A stretch of DNA of 64,000 bases from G965216905 sp965216905 (GTDB taxonomy: Bacteria > Actinomycetota > Acidimicrobiia > Spongiisociales > ZC4RG35): the NCBI GenBank assembly GCA_965216905.1, contig OZ244213.1, forward strand, positions 3,038,001 to 3,102,000, read 5' to 3'. The notes under the pieces were generated by a model that worked only from the letters and a program-made list of their open reading frames with translations, searched no databases and was not told the DNA's origin. The translations under genes were made by a program, and so were the position numbers. Shown here piece after piece: positions 50,481-59,710 of the stretch (position 1 is its first letter; each line of letters starts with the position of its first letter).

Positions 50481-52168
50481 CGTGAGTCGGCCGGCACCTC
50501 GATGCGAGGGTCGGGCCCGGCGGGTTCGCCTTCCTCGCCGGTGGCACCGGTTGCGTGGGCCATCGCCGCCTGCACCAATCCCAAGAAGAGCGGGTGCGGT
50601 TCATCCGGCCGCGACTTGAACTCTGGATGTGCCTGGGTCGCCAAGAAGAATGGATGCTCGGCCAACTCGACGAACTCGACGAGCGAGTCGTCGGGAGCGA
50701 CCCCGGAAAGCCGGAGGCCGGCCTGCTCGAGCTCCTTGCGATACCGGTTGTTCACCTCCCAGCGGTGACGGTGCCGCTCGTAGATCAGCTCTCGCCCATA
50801 CAGTGTCCGGACGGTGGAACCTTCGTCCAGCTTCGCCGGGTACAACCCGAGGCGCATGGTTCCGCCCATGTCTTCGAGATCGTTCTGGCTGGACATCAGG
50901 TCGATCACGGGATCGGCTGCCGCCGGGTCGAACTCGGTCGAGTTGGCACCCTCGTATCCGAGCACATTGCGTGCGAACTCGATCACCGCGCATTGCAGGC
51001 CCAGGCACAGCCCCAGGAACGGGAGGCCTTGCTCTCGGGCATGGCGAATCGCCGTGATCTTCCCTTCGACGCCCCGGGCCCCGAAGCCTCCGGGAACCAC
51101 GAGCCCATCGAGATCCTCGAGATACGACTCGGCGAGAAGGCCGGTCAGCTCCTCGCTGGGAACCCAGCGCAGATCCAATCGGACCCCGGACGCGGCGGCG
51201 CCATGTCGCAGCGCCTCGGCCACCGACAGGTAGGCATCGGGCAGGTCGACGTACTTCCCGACGATGCCGATGGTGACCGATCGGGTTGCGTTGCGCATCC
51301 CCTCGACGATCCGAGTCCATGCCGTGAGGTCGGGTGGTCCGGTGGCCAGTCCCAGCCGGTCGCAGACCACACCATCGAGGCCCCCGTCGTGGAGTTGGAG
51401 TGGAACCTCATAGAGGTGTTCGGCGTCGAGGGCGGAGATCACGGCCTGGGTGGGAACGTCACAGAACAGTGAGATCTTCGTGCGGACCGCGTCGTCGATC
51501 GGCCGGTCGGACCGGACCACGATGACATCGGGGTGGATTCCCTTCGATCGGAGTTCGGCGACCGAGTGCTGGGTCGGTTTCGTCTTGAGCTCTTCGGAGG
51601 AGGCGATGTACGGAACCAGTGTCACGTGGAGGTACAAGGCGCGATCACGTCCGACGTCGTTCCCGAACTGACGGATCGCTTCGAGAAACGGAAGACTCTC
51701 GATGTCACCGACCGTCCCCCCGACCTCGGTGATGACGACATCCGCCTCTCCTTCATCGCCGACCTTGGCAATCCTGGCTTTGATCTCGTTCGTGATGTGC
51801 GGGATGACCTGGACGGTGTCGCCGAGGTAATCCCCGCGCCGCTCCTTTCGGATCACCGAGAGATAGACACTTCCGGCGGTCACGTTGGAGCTCCGACGCA
51901 GGTTGGTTCCGACGAACCGCTCGTAATGGCCCAAGTCGAGATCGGTCTCGCCGCCGTCGTCGGTGACGAAGACCTCGCCGTGCTGGAAGGGGTTCATCGT
52001 TCCAGGATCGACGTTGATGTAGGGGTCGAGCTTCTGGATGACGACCCGGAGTCCTCGCGCCTTCAGCAGTCGGCCGAGCGAGGCAGCGGTGATCCCCTTG
52101 CCGAGACTCGAGACCACTCCCCCGGTCACGAAGATGTATCGGGTCGAACGGTCCACGGGATCCTCCAT
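50477..52168 (-). CDS. pyrG: CTP synthase
   Basis: 563 residues from the ATG at 52168 (MEDPVDRSTRYIFVTGG); the frame opens to 52327. The synthetase half has GGVVSSLGKGITAASLG and the glutaminase half has PGGFGARGVEGK and the nucleophile cysteine in LGLCLGLQCAVIE. It aminates UTP to CTP. The 222-bp gap to the acyl-CoA synthetase gene holds its promoter but no gene. Confidence 0.95.
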   Translation of the reverse strand: MEDPVDRSTRYIFVTGGVVSSLGKGITAASLGRLLKARGLRVVIQKLDPYINVDPGTMNPFQHGEVFVTDDGGETDLDLGHYERFVGTNLRRSSNVTAGSVYLSVIRKERRGDYLGDTVQVIPHITNEIKARIAKVGDEGEADVVITEVGGTVGDIESLPFLEAIRQFGNDVGRDRALYLHVTLVPYIASSEELKTKPTQHSVAELRSKGIHPDVIVVRSDRPIDDAVRTKISLFCDVPTQAVISALDAEHLYEVPLQLHDGGLDGVVCDRLGLATGPPDLTAWTRIVEGMRNATRSVTIGIVGKYVDLPDAYLSVAEALRHGAAASGVRLDLRWVPSEELTGLLAESYLEDLDGLVVPGGFGARGVEGKITAIRHAREQGLPFLGLCLGLQCAVIEFARNVLGYEGANSTEFDPAAADPVIDLMSSQNDLEDMGGTMRLGLYPAKLDEGSTVRTLYGRELIYERHRHRWEVNNRYRKELEQAGLRLSGVAPDDSLVEFVELAEHPFFLATQAHPEFKSRPDEPHPLFLGLVQAAMAHATGATGEEGEPAGPDPRIEVPADSR

Positions 52169-52390
52169 CACCTGCTCGAACTCGCCGGAGGTGTCCGGTA
52201 GGTCGTTGCCGGGCCTTTCCGGGCCGGGCGGTGGAGATTCGGTCAGATCGCGATCGGGATGGCCGCGATGGGGCTGGTCGTCATCGGAGGGAGAACCGGC
52301 ACCGGGCGAGAAGAGTTGATCCACCACGGGAGGCCACGGTAGCAGTCCGAACGCCGGTTCCCGGTAACGGGGTGCCGATCGGCGAGCGCC

Positions 52391-54007
52391 TCAGTTGATT
52401 CGGTGACCGTGACCCTCCCATTCCCGCTCTCGCAGGACGAACTTCTGGATCTTTCCCGTTGACGTCTTGGGAAGGGCCTCCACGATCTCCACGTGATCGG
52501 GCGCCTTGAACTTGGCGATCCGGGATCGGACATGCTCGATGAGCGCCCCCGGCTCGACCGCTGCGTCCGGCTTCACCGTGACGAAAGCCTTGGGTCGCTC
52601 GCCCCAATGCTCATGCGGGACCGCGATGACGGCGCACTCCAGCACTGCCGGATGGGACACGATTGCCTGCTCCACTTCGATCGTCGAGATGTTCTCTCCA
52701 CCGGAGATGATGAGGTCCTTCGATCGATCCCGCAGCCCGATGTAGCCGTCGGGATACCAAACCCCCAGATCACCCGAGTGGAACCAGCCTCCGCGGAATG
52801 CCTGTTCGGTGGCCTCGGGATCGTCCAGGTACCCGGCCATCACATTGTTGCCCCGCATCACCACCTCCCCCATGGTCTGGCCGTCGCGAGGCACGTCGTT
52901 CATCTCCTCGTCGACCACTCGAATCGGGTCGACCCCGATGAAGGCCACACCCTGACGAGCGAGGAGGCGGACCCGTTCGATCGGCTCGACCTCATCCCAT
53001 GCGGGCTGGTATTCGCAGATCGTGTGCGGACCGTAGGTCTCGGTCAGCCCATAGACGTGCACGATGCGAGCCCCCAACCGCGCCATCTCGGCGATGATCG
53101 TCGGACTGGGCGGCGCCCCGGCGGTGGTCACGACCAAGCCTTCGTCGACGGGTGCCGCTGCCGGGTCATTGGCGATCGATACGAGAACCGTCGGTGCGGC
53201 GTTGAGATGGGTGACACCCTGTGCTTCGATCAGTCGCCAGATCTCACCGCTGTCGACGGTGCGGAGGCAGACGTGGGTCCCCCCGATGCCGCTCACGGCC
53301 CAGGTCGTGCACCATCCATTGCAGTGGAACATCGGCAGGGTCCACAGATACACCGACGAGGTCGTATGGCCGGAGTGGATGACCTCGGACAACGCGTTGA
53401 GGTACGCCCCGCGATGGGTGTACATCACCCCTTTGGGACGGCCGGTCGTACCCGACGTGTAGTTGACCGAGATGACCCTTCGCTCATCGTCGACCCGCCA
53501 GGGTCGCTCCTCATCTCCGCCCCGATCCAGGAAGTCGGAGTAGGCGGTGTGGCCTTCGACCACCTCGGCACCCGAAGCGGGATCATGCGCGACGACGACC
53601 TCGTGCAGGTCAGCGAGATCGTCGAGGTGGTTCGCCACACCCGGATAGAGCCCGGTGTCCACGACCAGGAGCCGGACCCGGGCGTGTTCGAGGATGTACC
53701 GAATCTCGGGACCGGCGAGCCGGGTGTTGATGGCGACCAGCACGGCCCCGAGCAGCGGCACCGCGAAGTGGGCCAGCAGCATCTCGGGAAGATTCGGCAT
53801 GAGGAAGGCGACTCGATCGTCGGTGCCGATCCCCGACGCCGCCAGCGCACTCGCCAGGCGCTGAGTCTCGGCTCGCATCTCGGAGTACGAGAGTCGCCGG
53901 TCGCCGTAGACGATTGCGGTCTTCTCCGGGAATACGTCTGCCGATCGTTCGAGGAGCAGAAGTGGGGTCAGCTCGGTGTTCGAGACGGTGTCAGCCATGG
54001 TGCTCAT
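52391..54007 (-). CDS. Acyl-CoA synthetase (AMP-forming)
   Basis: 538 residues from the ATG at 54007; an ATG at 53998 is near. Adenylate motifs are NYTSGTTGRPKGVMYTH, VYGLTETYGP and GDLGVWYPDGYIGLRDRSKD, and the catalytic lysine is in PKTSTGKIQKF. It activates a fatty or other carboxylic acid with CoA. It lies 31 bp after an enoyl-CoA hydratase gene, so both belong to acyl-CoA metabolism inserted between recN and pyrG. Confidence 0.92.
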   Translation of the reverse strand: MSTMADTVSNTELTPLLLLERSADVFPEKTAIVYGDRRLSYSEMRAETQRLASALAASGIGTDDRVAFLMPNLPEMLLAHFAVPLLGAVLVAINTRLAGPEIRYILEHARVRLLVVDTGLYPGVANHLDDLADLHEVVVAHDPASGAEVVEGHTAYSDFLDRGGDEERPWRVDDERRVISVNYTSGTTGRPKGVMYTHRGAYLNALSEVIHSGHTTSSVYLWTLPMFHCNGWCTTWAVSGIGGTHVCLRTVDSGEIWRLIEAQGVTHLNAAPTVLVSIANDPAAAPVDEGLVVTTAGAPPSPTIIAEMARLGARIVHVYGLTETYGPHTICEYQPAWDEVEPIERVRLLARQGVAFIGVDPIRVVDEEMNDVPRDGQTMGEVVMRGNNVMAGYLDDPEATEQAFRGGWFHSGDLGVWYPDGYIGLRDRSKDLIISGGENISTIEVEQAIVSHPAVLECAVIAVPHEHWGERPKAFVTVKPDAAVEPGALIEHVRSRIAKFKAPDHVEIVEALPKTSTGKIQKFVLREREWEGHGHRIN

Positions 54008-54038
54008 CCATGGGTGGAGCGTAGATCCCCGCGGTCGA

Positions 54039-54806
54039 TCAGGACCGATCAGGCCACTCGGGGTCGCGCTTCCCAAGGAATGCCGTGATGCCCTCCCGGG
54101 CATGCGGCAGTCGGGCGTTCGAGGCCATCACGGCTTTCGTCAGGTCGTAGGCACGATGCTCGTCGAGCTCGACCTGGGACCAGAAGGCCTCCTTCCCGAT
54201 CCCGATCACGTGCGGGCTGAACCGGACGATCCGGCTCACGAGCTCTTCGATCGCTCGGTCGAGTCCGGCATCGGGGACGACCCGATTGACGAGGCCCCAA
54301 TCCGCCGCGGTCGTCGCATCGATCATCTCGCCGGTGAGCAGCATCTCCATTGCCCGCTTCCGTCCGATGGCGCGGCTGATCGGCACCATGGGCGTGGAAC
54401 AGAACAACCCGATCTTCACGCCCGGCGTTGCGAATCGGGCGCCGTCGCCTGCCACCGCCAGATCGCACGACGCCACCAGCTGGCACCCGGCAGCCGTGGC
54501 GACACCATGCACCCGGGCGACGACGGGTTGGGGGATGCGGTGGATGGTCTCCATCATGCGGGTGCAGACGTCGAAGAGCTCGGCGTAGAAGTCGGGACTG
54601 CGGTCGACCATCTCACCGAGGTCGTGACCGGCCGAGAACACCGGTCCGGCTCCCGCCAGCACCACGGCCTGGGAGGTGTCCGGGAGGGATTCGAGAACCC
54701 CGATCAGGTCGAGCATGAGGCTGTGGCTGAGCGCATTTCGCCGCTCGGGACGGTTCAGCGTGACTCGACTGACGGGACCGTCCTGCTCGACGATTACCTG
54801 ATCCAT
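54039..54806 (-). CDS. Enoyl-CoA hydratase/isomerase (crotonase) family
   Basis: 255 residues. The oxyanion-hole regions AGAGPVFSAGHDLGEM and HGVATAAGCQLVASCDLA are conserved, as is the ATPGVKIGLFCST segment. The second catalytic glutamate position is not clear, as in ECHDC3-like members. It probably acts on an acyl-CoA with the following synthetase. Confidence 0.88.
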   Translation of the reverse strand: MDQVIVEQDGPVSRVTLNRPERRNALSHSLMLDLIGVLESLPDTSQAVVLAGAGPVFSAGHDLGEMVDRSPDFYAELFDVCTRMMETIHRIPQPVVARVHGVATAAGCQLVASCDLAVAGDGARFATPGVKIGLFCSTPMVPISRAIGRKRAMEMLLTGEMIDATTAADWGLVNRVVPDAGLDRAIEELVSRIVRFSPHVIGIGKEAFWSQVELDEHRAYDLTKAVMASNARLPHAREGITAFLGKRDPEWPDRS

Positions 54807-54854
54807 GCCAGAGAGTATGCCAACTCCGCACGAGGGCTGCGGCTCGCCGCGCCG

Positions 54855-56456
54855 TCAGCCTCGTGCGGCGACCGCCAGCAGTTCGTTGGCGGCCTCACGG
54901 CCCTTCTTCGACTCGGGCATGCCTCCCAGCATGCGGGCGAGTTCCGCAAGCCGCTCATCGCCGTCGACCAGCCGCACGCTGGCTTCGATGTCAGAGCGGT
55001 CGACCACGTAGTGGCGATCCGCGAACGCCGCCACTTGCGGGAGGTGGGACACGCAGAGCACCTGGTGACGCTCCGAGAGGCCGGCCAGCATGCGTCCCAC
55101 GGTCAACGCGACCGTGCCCCCGAGACCCGCATCGATCTCGTCGAACACGAGGGTGACCGCCGCGTCGGTGCCACCCGCCAGGCGGAGTGCCAGAACCAGC
55201 CTGGAGAGTTCGCCTCCGGAGGCCACCTTTGCAAGCTCCCCCGGTTCCAGCCGTCGATCGGACGCAAAGTGGATCCTCGATCGATCGGCGCCGTGAGGCG
55301 TCGGCTCGGTCGACTCCACGACGACCTCGACCAGCGGATCAGAGAAGCCCAGTGCCGTCAGATGCTCGATGGCGGCATCGGCGAGCGCTGATCCGGCGCG
55401 CCGGCGGGCGTCCGCGAGCTGTCCGCCCAGCGACCCCACCTCGGTCTCCGCGACGGTGATGTCCTCGTCCAGTTGCTCCGAGCGATCCAGCAGCCCGTCG
55501 AGTTCACGGAGCCGTTCCTGCGCTCGATCTCGATACGACAGCACCTCGGCGAGCGACGGTCCGTATCGACGGCAGAGCTCGGCCAATGCCTGGCTCCGAC
55601 GTTCGGCGGCCTCCAGCGCCTCCGGGTCGGCATCGAGATCCTCGAGCATCGACGCCAGTGCGTAGGCAGCATCTCCGATCTGGCTCTCGATGGCCTCCAC
55701 CGCGTCGACGAGTGGTGCCTGAGACGGATCGAGCGACGCCGCTCGCCGAAGCTCGGCGACTGCGTCCCCGATCGAGGACCGGGCGGTGTCTACCGAATCG
55801 GAGGCGGAGACGTGACGGGCGCGCAGGTCCTCGGCGTTTCGGAGCCGGGCGAGCATCGTCGCCAGCGACGCATCCTCGCCTGCGGTGAGACCCGCCGCGT
55901 CGATCTCGCGGATCTGATGAGCGGTCAGGTCCCGTTCTCGGATCAACGAGGTCCGGTCGCCGCCGATTCGGTCTCGATCGGACCGAAGCGCGAGGAGATG
56001 CTTCCACGCGGCAACGTACTTGGCTCTCACCGCGAGGCCGGACGAGTCGAGCGCCTGATCGATTGCCGTGCGGACGGCCGCCGGACGGGTCAGGGCGATC
56101 TGGTCGTGTTGTCCGACGATTTCGATGGAGCCCGCCGTGGCGCGCTCCAGGGCCCCCGCCGAGGCGATCGAGCCGTCGAGGTACGCACGGCTCCGGCCGC
56201 CCCGGGTGAGCCGCCGGGCGGCACCGATCTCGCCGTCCACCGTGATGAGCCGGCCTTCGGCCACCGCTTCTTCAGAGAACGGGCCGACGAGTGCGCGATC
56301 GGCCGTCGAGCCCAACAGCAGCCGCAACGCTCCCAGCAGCAAAGTCTTGCCGGCCCCGGTCTCCCCGGTGATCACCGTGAAGCCGGCACCCGGCTCGATC
56401 CGAGCCGACCGGATGACACCGAGGTTCTCGACACACAGTTCGTCGAGCAACGTCAC
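54855..56456 (-). CDS. recN: DNA repair protein RecN
   Basis: SMC-like ATPase in double-strand break repair. 533 residues from a GTG at 56456. Walker A GETGAGKTLLLGAL at about 30, long coiled coils in the middle, ABC signature SGGELSRLVLALRLA and Walker B VFDEIDAGLGG. Its start overlaps the nadK stop by four bases. Confidence 0.94.
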   Translation of the reverse strand: MTLLDELCVENLGVIRSARIEPGAGFTVITGETGAGKTLLLGALRLLLGSTADRALVGPFSEEAVAEGRLITVDGEIGAARRLTRGGRSRAYLDGSIASAGALERATAGSIEIVGQHDQIALTRPAAVRTAIDQALDSSGLAVRAKYVAAWKHLLALRSDRDRIGGDRTSLIRERDLTAHQIREIDAAGLTAGEDASLATMLARLRNAEDLRARHVSASDSVDTARSSIGDAVAELRRAASLDPSQAPLVDAVEAIESQIGDAAYALASMLEDLDADPEALEAAERRSQALAELCRRYGPSLAEVLSYRDRAQERLRELDGLLDRSEQLDEDITVAETEVGSLGGQLADARRRAGSALADAAIEHLTALGFSDPLVEVVVESTEPTPHGADRSRIHFASDRRLEPGELAKVASGGELSRLVLALRLAGGTDAAVTLVFDEIDAGLGGTVALTVGRMLAGLSERHQVLCVSHLPQVAAFADRHYVVDRSDIEASVRLVDGDERLAELARMLGGMPESKKGREAANELLAVAARG

Positions 56457-57223
56457 TCCAGCCCGAACTTGCGGGTGACCCGCTGGTGGAATGCCTCTCG
56501 GTCGAACCGGACGAATCCGATGTCGCGTTCGCCCCGGCGAATGTGGGCGATACCGTCCTCGTCCAACTCGCCGATCTCGACCCCGTCGACGCTGACCCGA
56601 GTCGGCCGGGCGGCGGCCACCCGCACCGAGATCGTCGTCTCAGCTCGCAGGATGACCGTCCGGTTGAAGAGTGAATGGGGTGCGACCGGCGAGACGAGCA
56701 CCGCTTCGAGGCTCGGGTCGACGAGCGGTCCCCCGGCCGAGAACGAGTACGCCGTGCTGCCGGTGGCGGTGGCCAACACCAGACCATCGCATCGATAGGT
56801 CAGAAACGCCGTTCCGTCGACGATGACGTCGAGCACGACCAATCGTTGGGAATCGATTTTCTCGATGACGACATCGTTGACGCCGGCCGCCCGAGACCCG
56901 TTGACCTCGGCCTCCAACGTCGGGCGCCGTTCGATGCGATATCGACCGGACGCCAGGTCTCCGACCGACCGCTCGAGCTCACTGGGCTCGGACTCGGCGA
57001 GGAACCCCACGGTCCCGAGATTGAAACCCAACACCGGCCGGTCGAGAGCAAGGCCGAGTCTCGTCGCTTCGAGGACGGTGCCGTCGCCCCCGACCGCCAC
57101 GATGAGGTCGCATTCCTCATCGGAGACCTGGAGGCCGCGGTGCGCCAGCATTCCCTTCAGGTGATCCGCGAAGTCGAGGGCGTTCGTACGCTGTCGATTC
57201 ACCACGAGCCTGACGTGTTTCAC
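56453..57223 (-). CDS. nadK: NAD kinase
   Basis: Makes NADP from NAD with ATP or polyphosphate. 256 residues from a GTG at 57223 (VKHVRLVVNRQRTNALDF). GGDGT at 45-49, the GVNDVVI region and ATATGSTAYSFSAGGP are conserved. It overlaps tlyA by four bases (GTGA) and recN by four, so tlyA-nadK-recN is one coupled unit as in mycobacteria. Confidence 0.95.
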   Translation of the reverse strand: MKHVRLVVNRQRTNALDFADHLKGMLAHRGLQVSDEECDLIVAVGGDGTVLEATRLGLALDRPVLGFNLGTVGFLAESEPSELERSVGDLASGRYRIERRPTLEAEVNGSRAAGVNDVVIEKIDSQRLVVLDVIVDGTAFLTYRCDGLVLATATGSTAYSFSAGGPLVDPSLEAVLVSPVAPHSLFNRTVILRAETTISVRVAAARPTRVSVDGVEIGELDEDGIAHIRRGERDIGFVRFDREAFHQRVTRKFGLE

Positions 57224-57954
57224 GCGGCCTCGCTCATCAGCACGAAGGTCTCCTGATTGCCCGAGCCTCCGGTGACCGTCGATGCGAGACGTGCCCGGCA
57301 GGTCAGACCGCCCTCGGCGAACGCGTCGATGACCCCTTGGACCGCATCGGCTCTCCTCGAGCCGTCCATCACCACCCCCCGCTTGTCGAGCGCGGACCGA
57401 TCGAGCTCGAACTGCGGCTTGACGAGCCCGACGATCGAACCGCCATCGATGAGGTCCGCCAGGTGTCCTACGACGTGGCGAAGTGATATGAACGACAGGT
57501 CGGCCACGACCAGGTCGAACGGGGCGCCCAGCGCCTCCGGCGAGACCGAACGGATGTCGGTTCGCTCCCACACGCAGACGCTTGGGTGTGCTCGCAATTG
57601 CGGAGCGAGCTGGTCTGTCCCGACATCGACGCACACGACCGATGCAGCCCCCCGACGGAGGAGGCAATCGGTGAAGCCGCCGGTGGATGATCCGACATCG
57701 ACGGCACGCAGCCCGCCAACCTCCAGCCGAAAGTGGTCGAGCGCCGGCGCCAGCTTGGCACCGCCTCTCGAGACGTACTCCTCGGTCTCGACCACTCGGC
57801 GGATGCGCGTATCGGGATGGATCAGCGTCGACGGCTTGAGCGCCGGCACGCCATCGACGGCGACGATGCCGGCCGCGATCATCTCCGCGGCGCGAGACCG
57901 GCTGCGGGCCATGCCGCGCACCACCAGGGCACGATCGAGTCGCTCGGCGGTCAG
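57220..57954 (-). CDS. tlyA: TlyA-family rRNA methyltransferase
   Basis: 244 residues. An S4 domain (about 1-60) is followed by an FtsJ-type methyltransferase with DVGSSTGGFTDCLLRRGA and ADLSFISLR. TlyA methylates 2'-O of 16S and 23S rRNA cytidines. The start is not an ordinary one. A CTG at 57954 overlaps the upstream TGA (CTGA) and has GAGGAG five bases before it; an in-frame GTG lies further in but would cut the S4 domain. Confidence 0.9.
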   Translation of the reverse strand: MTAERLDRALVVRGMARSRSRAAEMIAAGIVAVDGVPALKPSTLIHPDTRIRRVVETEEYVSRGGAKLAPALDHFRLEVGGLRAVDVGSSTGGFTDCLLRRGAASVVCVDVGTDQLAPQLRAHPSVCVWERTDIRSVSPEALGAPFDLVVADLSFISLRHVVGHLADLIDGGSIVGLVKPQFELDRSALDKRGVVMDGSRRADAVQGVIDAFAEGGLTCRARLASTVTGGSGNQETFVLMSEAA

Positions 57955-58136
57955 AGGGACTCCTCGTCGAGCGCAGTCCCGAGGAGGTCGGCGATTCGGG
58001 TGCTGACATCCACCGAATCCACCGGATCCAGCTCGGACAGGCTCACGAGAAGCCCTTCGATGGTGGCATCGGGCGAGGATCCGGACGGTCGGTCGACCTC
58101 CGGATCGTGGGTCATGTCGGTGTCGGTGGTATCCAT
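57951..58136 (-). CDS. Small conserved acidic protein (Rv1693-like position)
   Basis: 61 residues, MDTTDTDMTHDPEVDRPS..., ending in a helical segment STRIADLLGTALDEESL. Acidic, no membrane helix or motif. In mycobacteria a similar-size gene lies in the same place before tlyA. Its last codons contain the tlyA ribosome site. Function unknown. Confidence 0.7.
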   Translation of the reverse strand: MDTTDTDMTHDPEVDRPSGSSPDATIEGLLVSLSELDPVDSVDVSTRIADLLGTALDEESL

Positions 58137-58175
58137 AGGTCGTCATTATCGCCGCACCGATGGACAGAACCCGAC

Positions 58176-58937
58176 ATGCTGCCGATCCGAGACGAGAATC
58201 CGGTCCGCCGAACCCCGCTCATCACCTGGTTGATCATCGGCGCCTGCGCCTATGTGTTCTTCTCCGTGCAACCGACCGGCGAGATCGAGACGGCCGAGTT
58301 CATGTACGCCGAGGCCACGATCCCCTGTGAGATCCTCACGGGCGATCCGTTGACCATCACCGAGATTCGGACCGGAGCATGCGGAGGCACGGCCGGACCC
58401 GAGGTGTTCCCGGAGAAGTCGATTCCACTCAGTCTCGTCGCTGCCATCTTCATGCACGGCTCCGTCGGCCACCTCGTCGGGAACCTGTGGATGCTGTTCA
58501 TCTTCGGCAACAACATCGAAGACGAGATGGGGCACGTTCCCTATGTCGCGTTCTACCTCTTGGCCGGCGCAACCGCGTCGTTGGCGCACATCATCTTCAA
58601 TCCCGGTTCGACGATCCCCGTCGTCGGCGCCTCGGGAGCCATCGCCGGGGTCATGGGGGCGTACCTGGTGCTCCACCCCCGAGCGCGGGTGACCTCCATC
58701 GTGCCCCCCTTCTTCTTCTGGCCATTTCGGGTGCCGGCGTTCATCTTTCTCGGATTCTGGTTCATCGCTCAGTTCGGTTTCGCCGATGCCGAGACCAACA
58801 TCGCCTGGGAGGCGCATGTGGGAGGATTCGTGCTCGGTGTTCTCGCCGCCGGATGGCTGCGGAGGAGCCGCCGACGGGAGCAGCGAAGGCGACAGTCGGA
58901 GCGGCTCGGGTACGACACCAGCCATGGACCGGCCTGA
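58176..58937 (+). CDS. Rhomboid-family intramembrane serine protease
   Basis: 253 residues from the ATG at 58176. Six membrane helices are likely. The conserved HLVGNLWMLFIFG, the serine in GASGAIAG and the histidine in WEAHVGGFVLG form the active site. A large first loop (about 45-90) with two cysteines (CEIL and GACGG) is outside. Inserted on the plus strand between the HAD and tlyA genes. Confidence 0.92.
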   Translation: MLPIRDENPVRRTPLITWLIIGACAYVFFSVQPTGEIETAEFMYAEATIPCEILTGDPLTITEIRTGACGGTAGPEVFPEKSIPLSLVAAIFMHGSVGHLVGNLWMLFIFGNNIEDEMGHVPYVAFYLLAGATASLAHIIFNPGSTIPVVGASGAIAGVMGAYLVLHPRARVTSIVPPFFFWPFRVPAFIFLGFWFIAQFGFADAETNIAWEAHVGGFVLGVLAAGWLRRSRRREQRRRQSERLGYDTSHGPA

Positions 58938-58939
58938 CG

Positions 58940-59710
58940 TCAATTCGAAGCCACCACCGAGGGAAGGTCGGCGATACTGGAGATGACATGCCGGGGTGCC
59001 CCGTCACCGGTCACCGGCGTTGAACTCACGCCGGTCAGCACTTGGACACCGACCCATCCCGCCGCCGCCGCCATGGCGAGGTCGGTATCGGGACGATCGC
59101 CGATCATCCAGATCTCACCGCGGTCCGCCAGTCGGCCGATCAGCTCTCTCATCGGACGGTGGGGCTTTCCCGCGACCTCGGCGCGGACATCGGTCGCCGC
59201 CTCCAGCGCGGCCACGATCGCCCCGGCGCCGGGGAGCTGGCCCTGTGGGGTCGGAAACGTCCGGTCTCCGTTCGTGGCGATGAAGCGCGCGCCACGTCGA
59301 ATGGCGAGTGTTGCCACCGCCAGGCGGTCGTAGGTGAGATCGTGGTCGACTCCCGTCACCACGACGGATGCCCGTCGGGGGTCGTCGGTCACGTCGATGG
59401 TGAGTGCGGCGAGCATCTCCGTGATGCCGTCCCCGCCGACGACGATGGCCGGACCGTCGCTCGGTTCGAGCAGCTCGCCCGCCGCGGTCGCCGAGGTCAG
59501 CACCTGCGTGGCCACCGCCTCGAACCCCGTGACACGACGGATCTTCTCGGCGGTCTGGGCGCGGGTCCGCGACGAGTTGTTCGTACAGAACAGCATCCGA
59601 TGTCGGGCGCCGAGTTCGGCCAGGGCCTCTCCTGCGCCCGGTACCTCGTCATCGCCCAGATAGACGACTCCGTCCAGATCGAAGACGAGCGTCCGGTCTG
59701 TCACGCCCAT
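58940..59710 (-). CDS. HAD-superfamily phosphatase, subfamily IIA (NagD-like)
   Basis: 256 residues. Nucleophile motif VFDLDGVVYLG, FCTNNSSRT as second motif, and MIGDRPDTDLAMA as the acidic fourth motif. Substrates of the group include p-nitrophenyl phosphate and glycerol phosphates. A GTG at 59704 is an alternative start that overlaps the M20 stop. Corresponds in position to Rv1692. Confidence 0.92.
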   Translation of the reverse strand: MGVTDRTLVFDLDGVVYLGDDEVPGAGEALAELGARHRMLFCTNNSSRTRAQTAEKIRRVTGFEAVATQVLTSATAAGELLEPSDGPAIVVGGDGITEMLAALTIDVTDDPRRASVVVTGVDHDLTYDRLAVATLAIRRGARFIATNGDRTFPTPQGQLPGAGAIVAALEAATDVRAEVAGKPHRPMRELIGRLADRGEIWMIGDRPDTDLAMAAAAGWVGVQVLTGVSSTPVTGDGAPRHVISSIADLPSVVASN

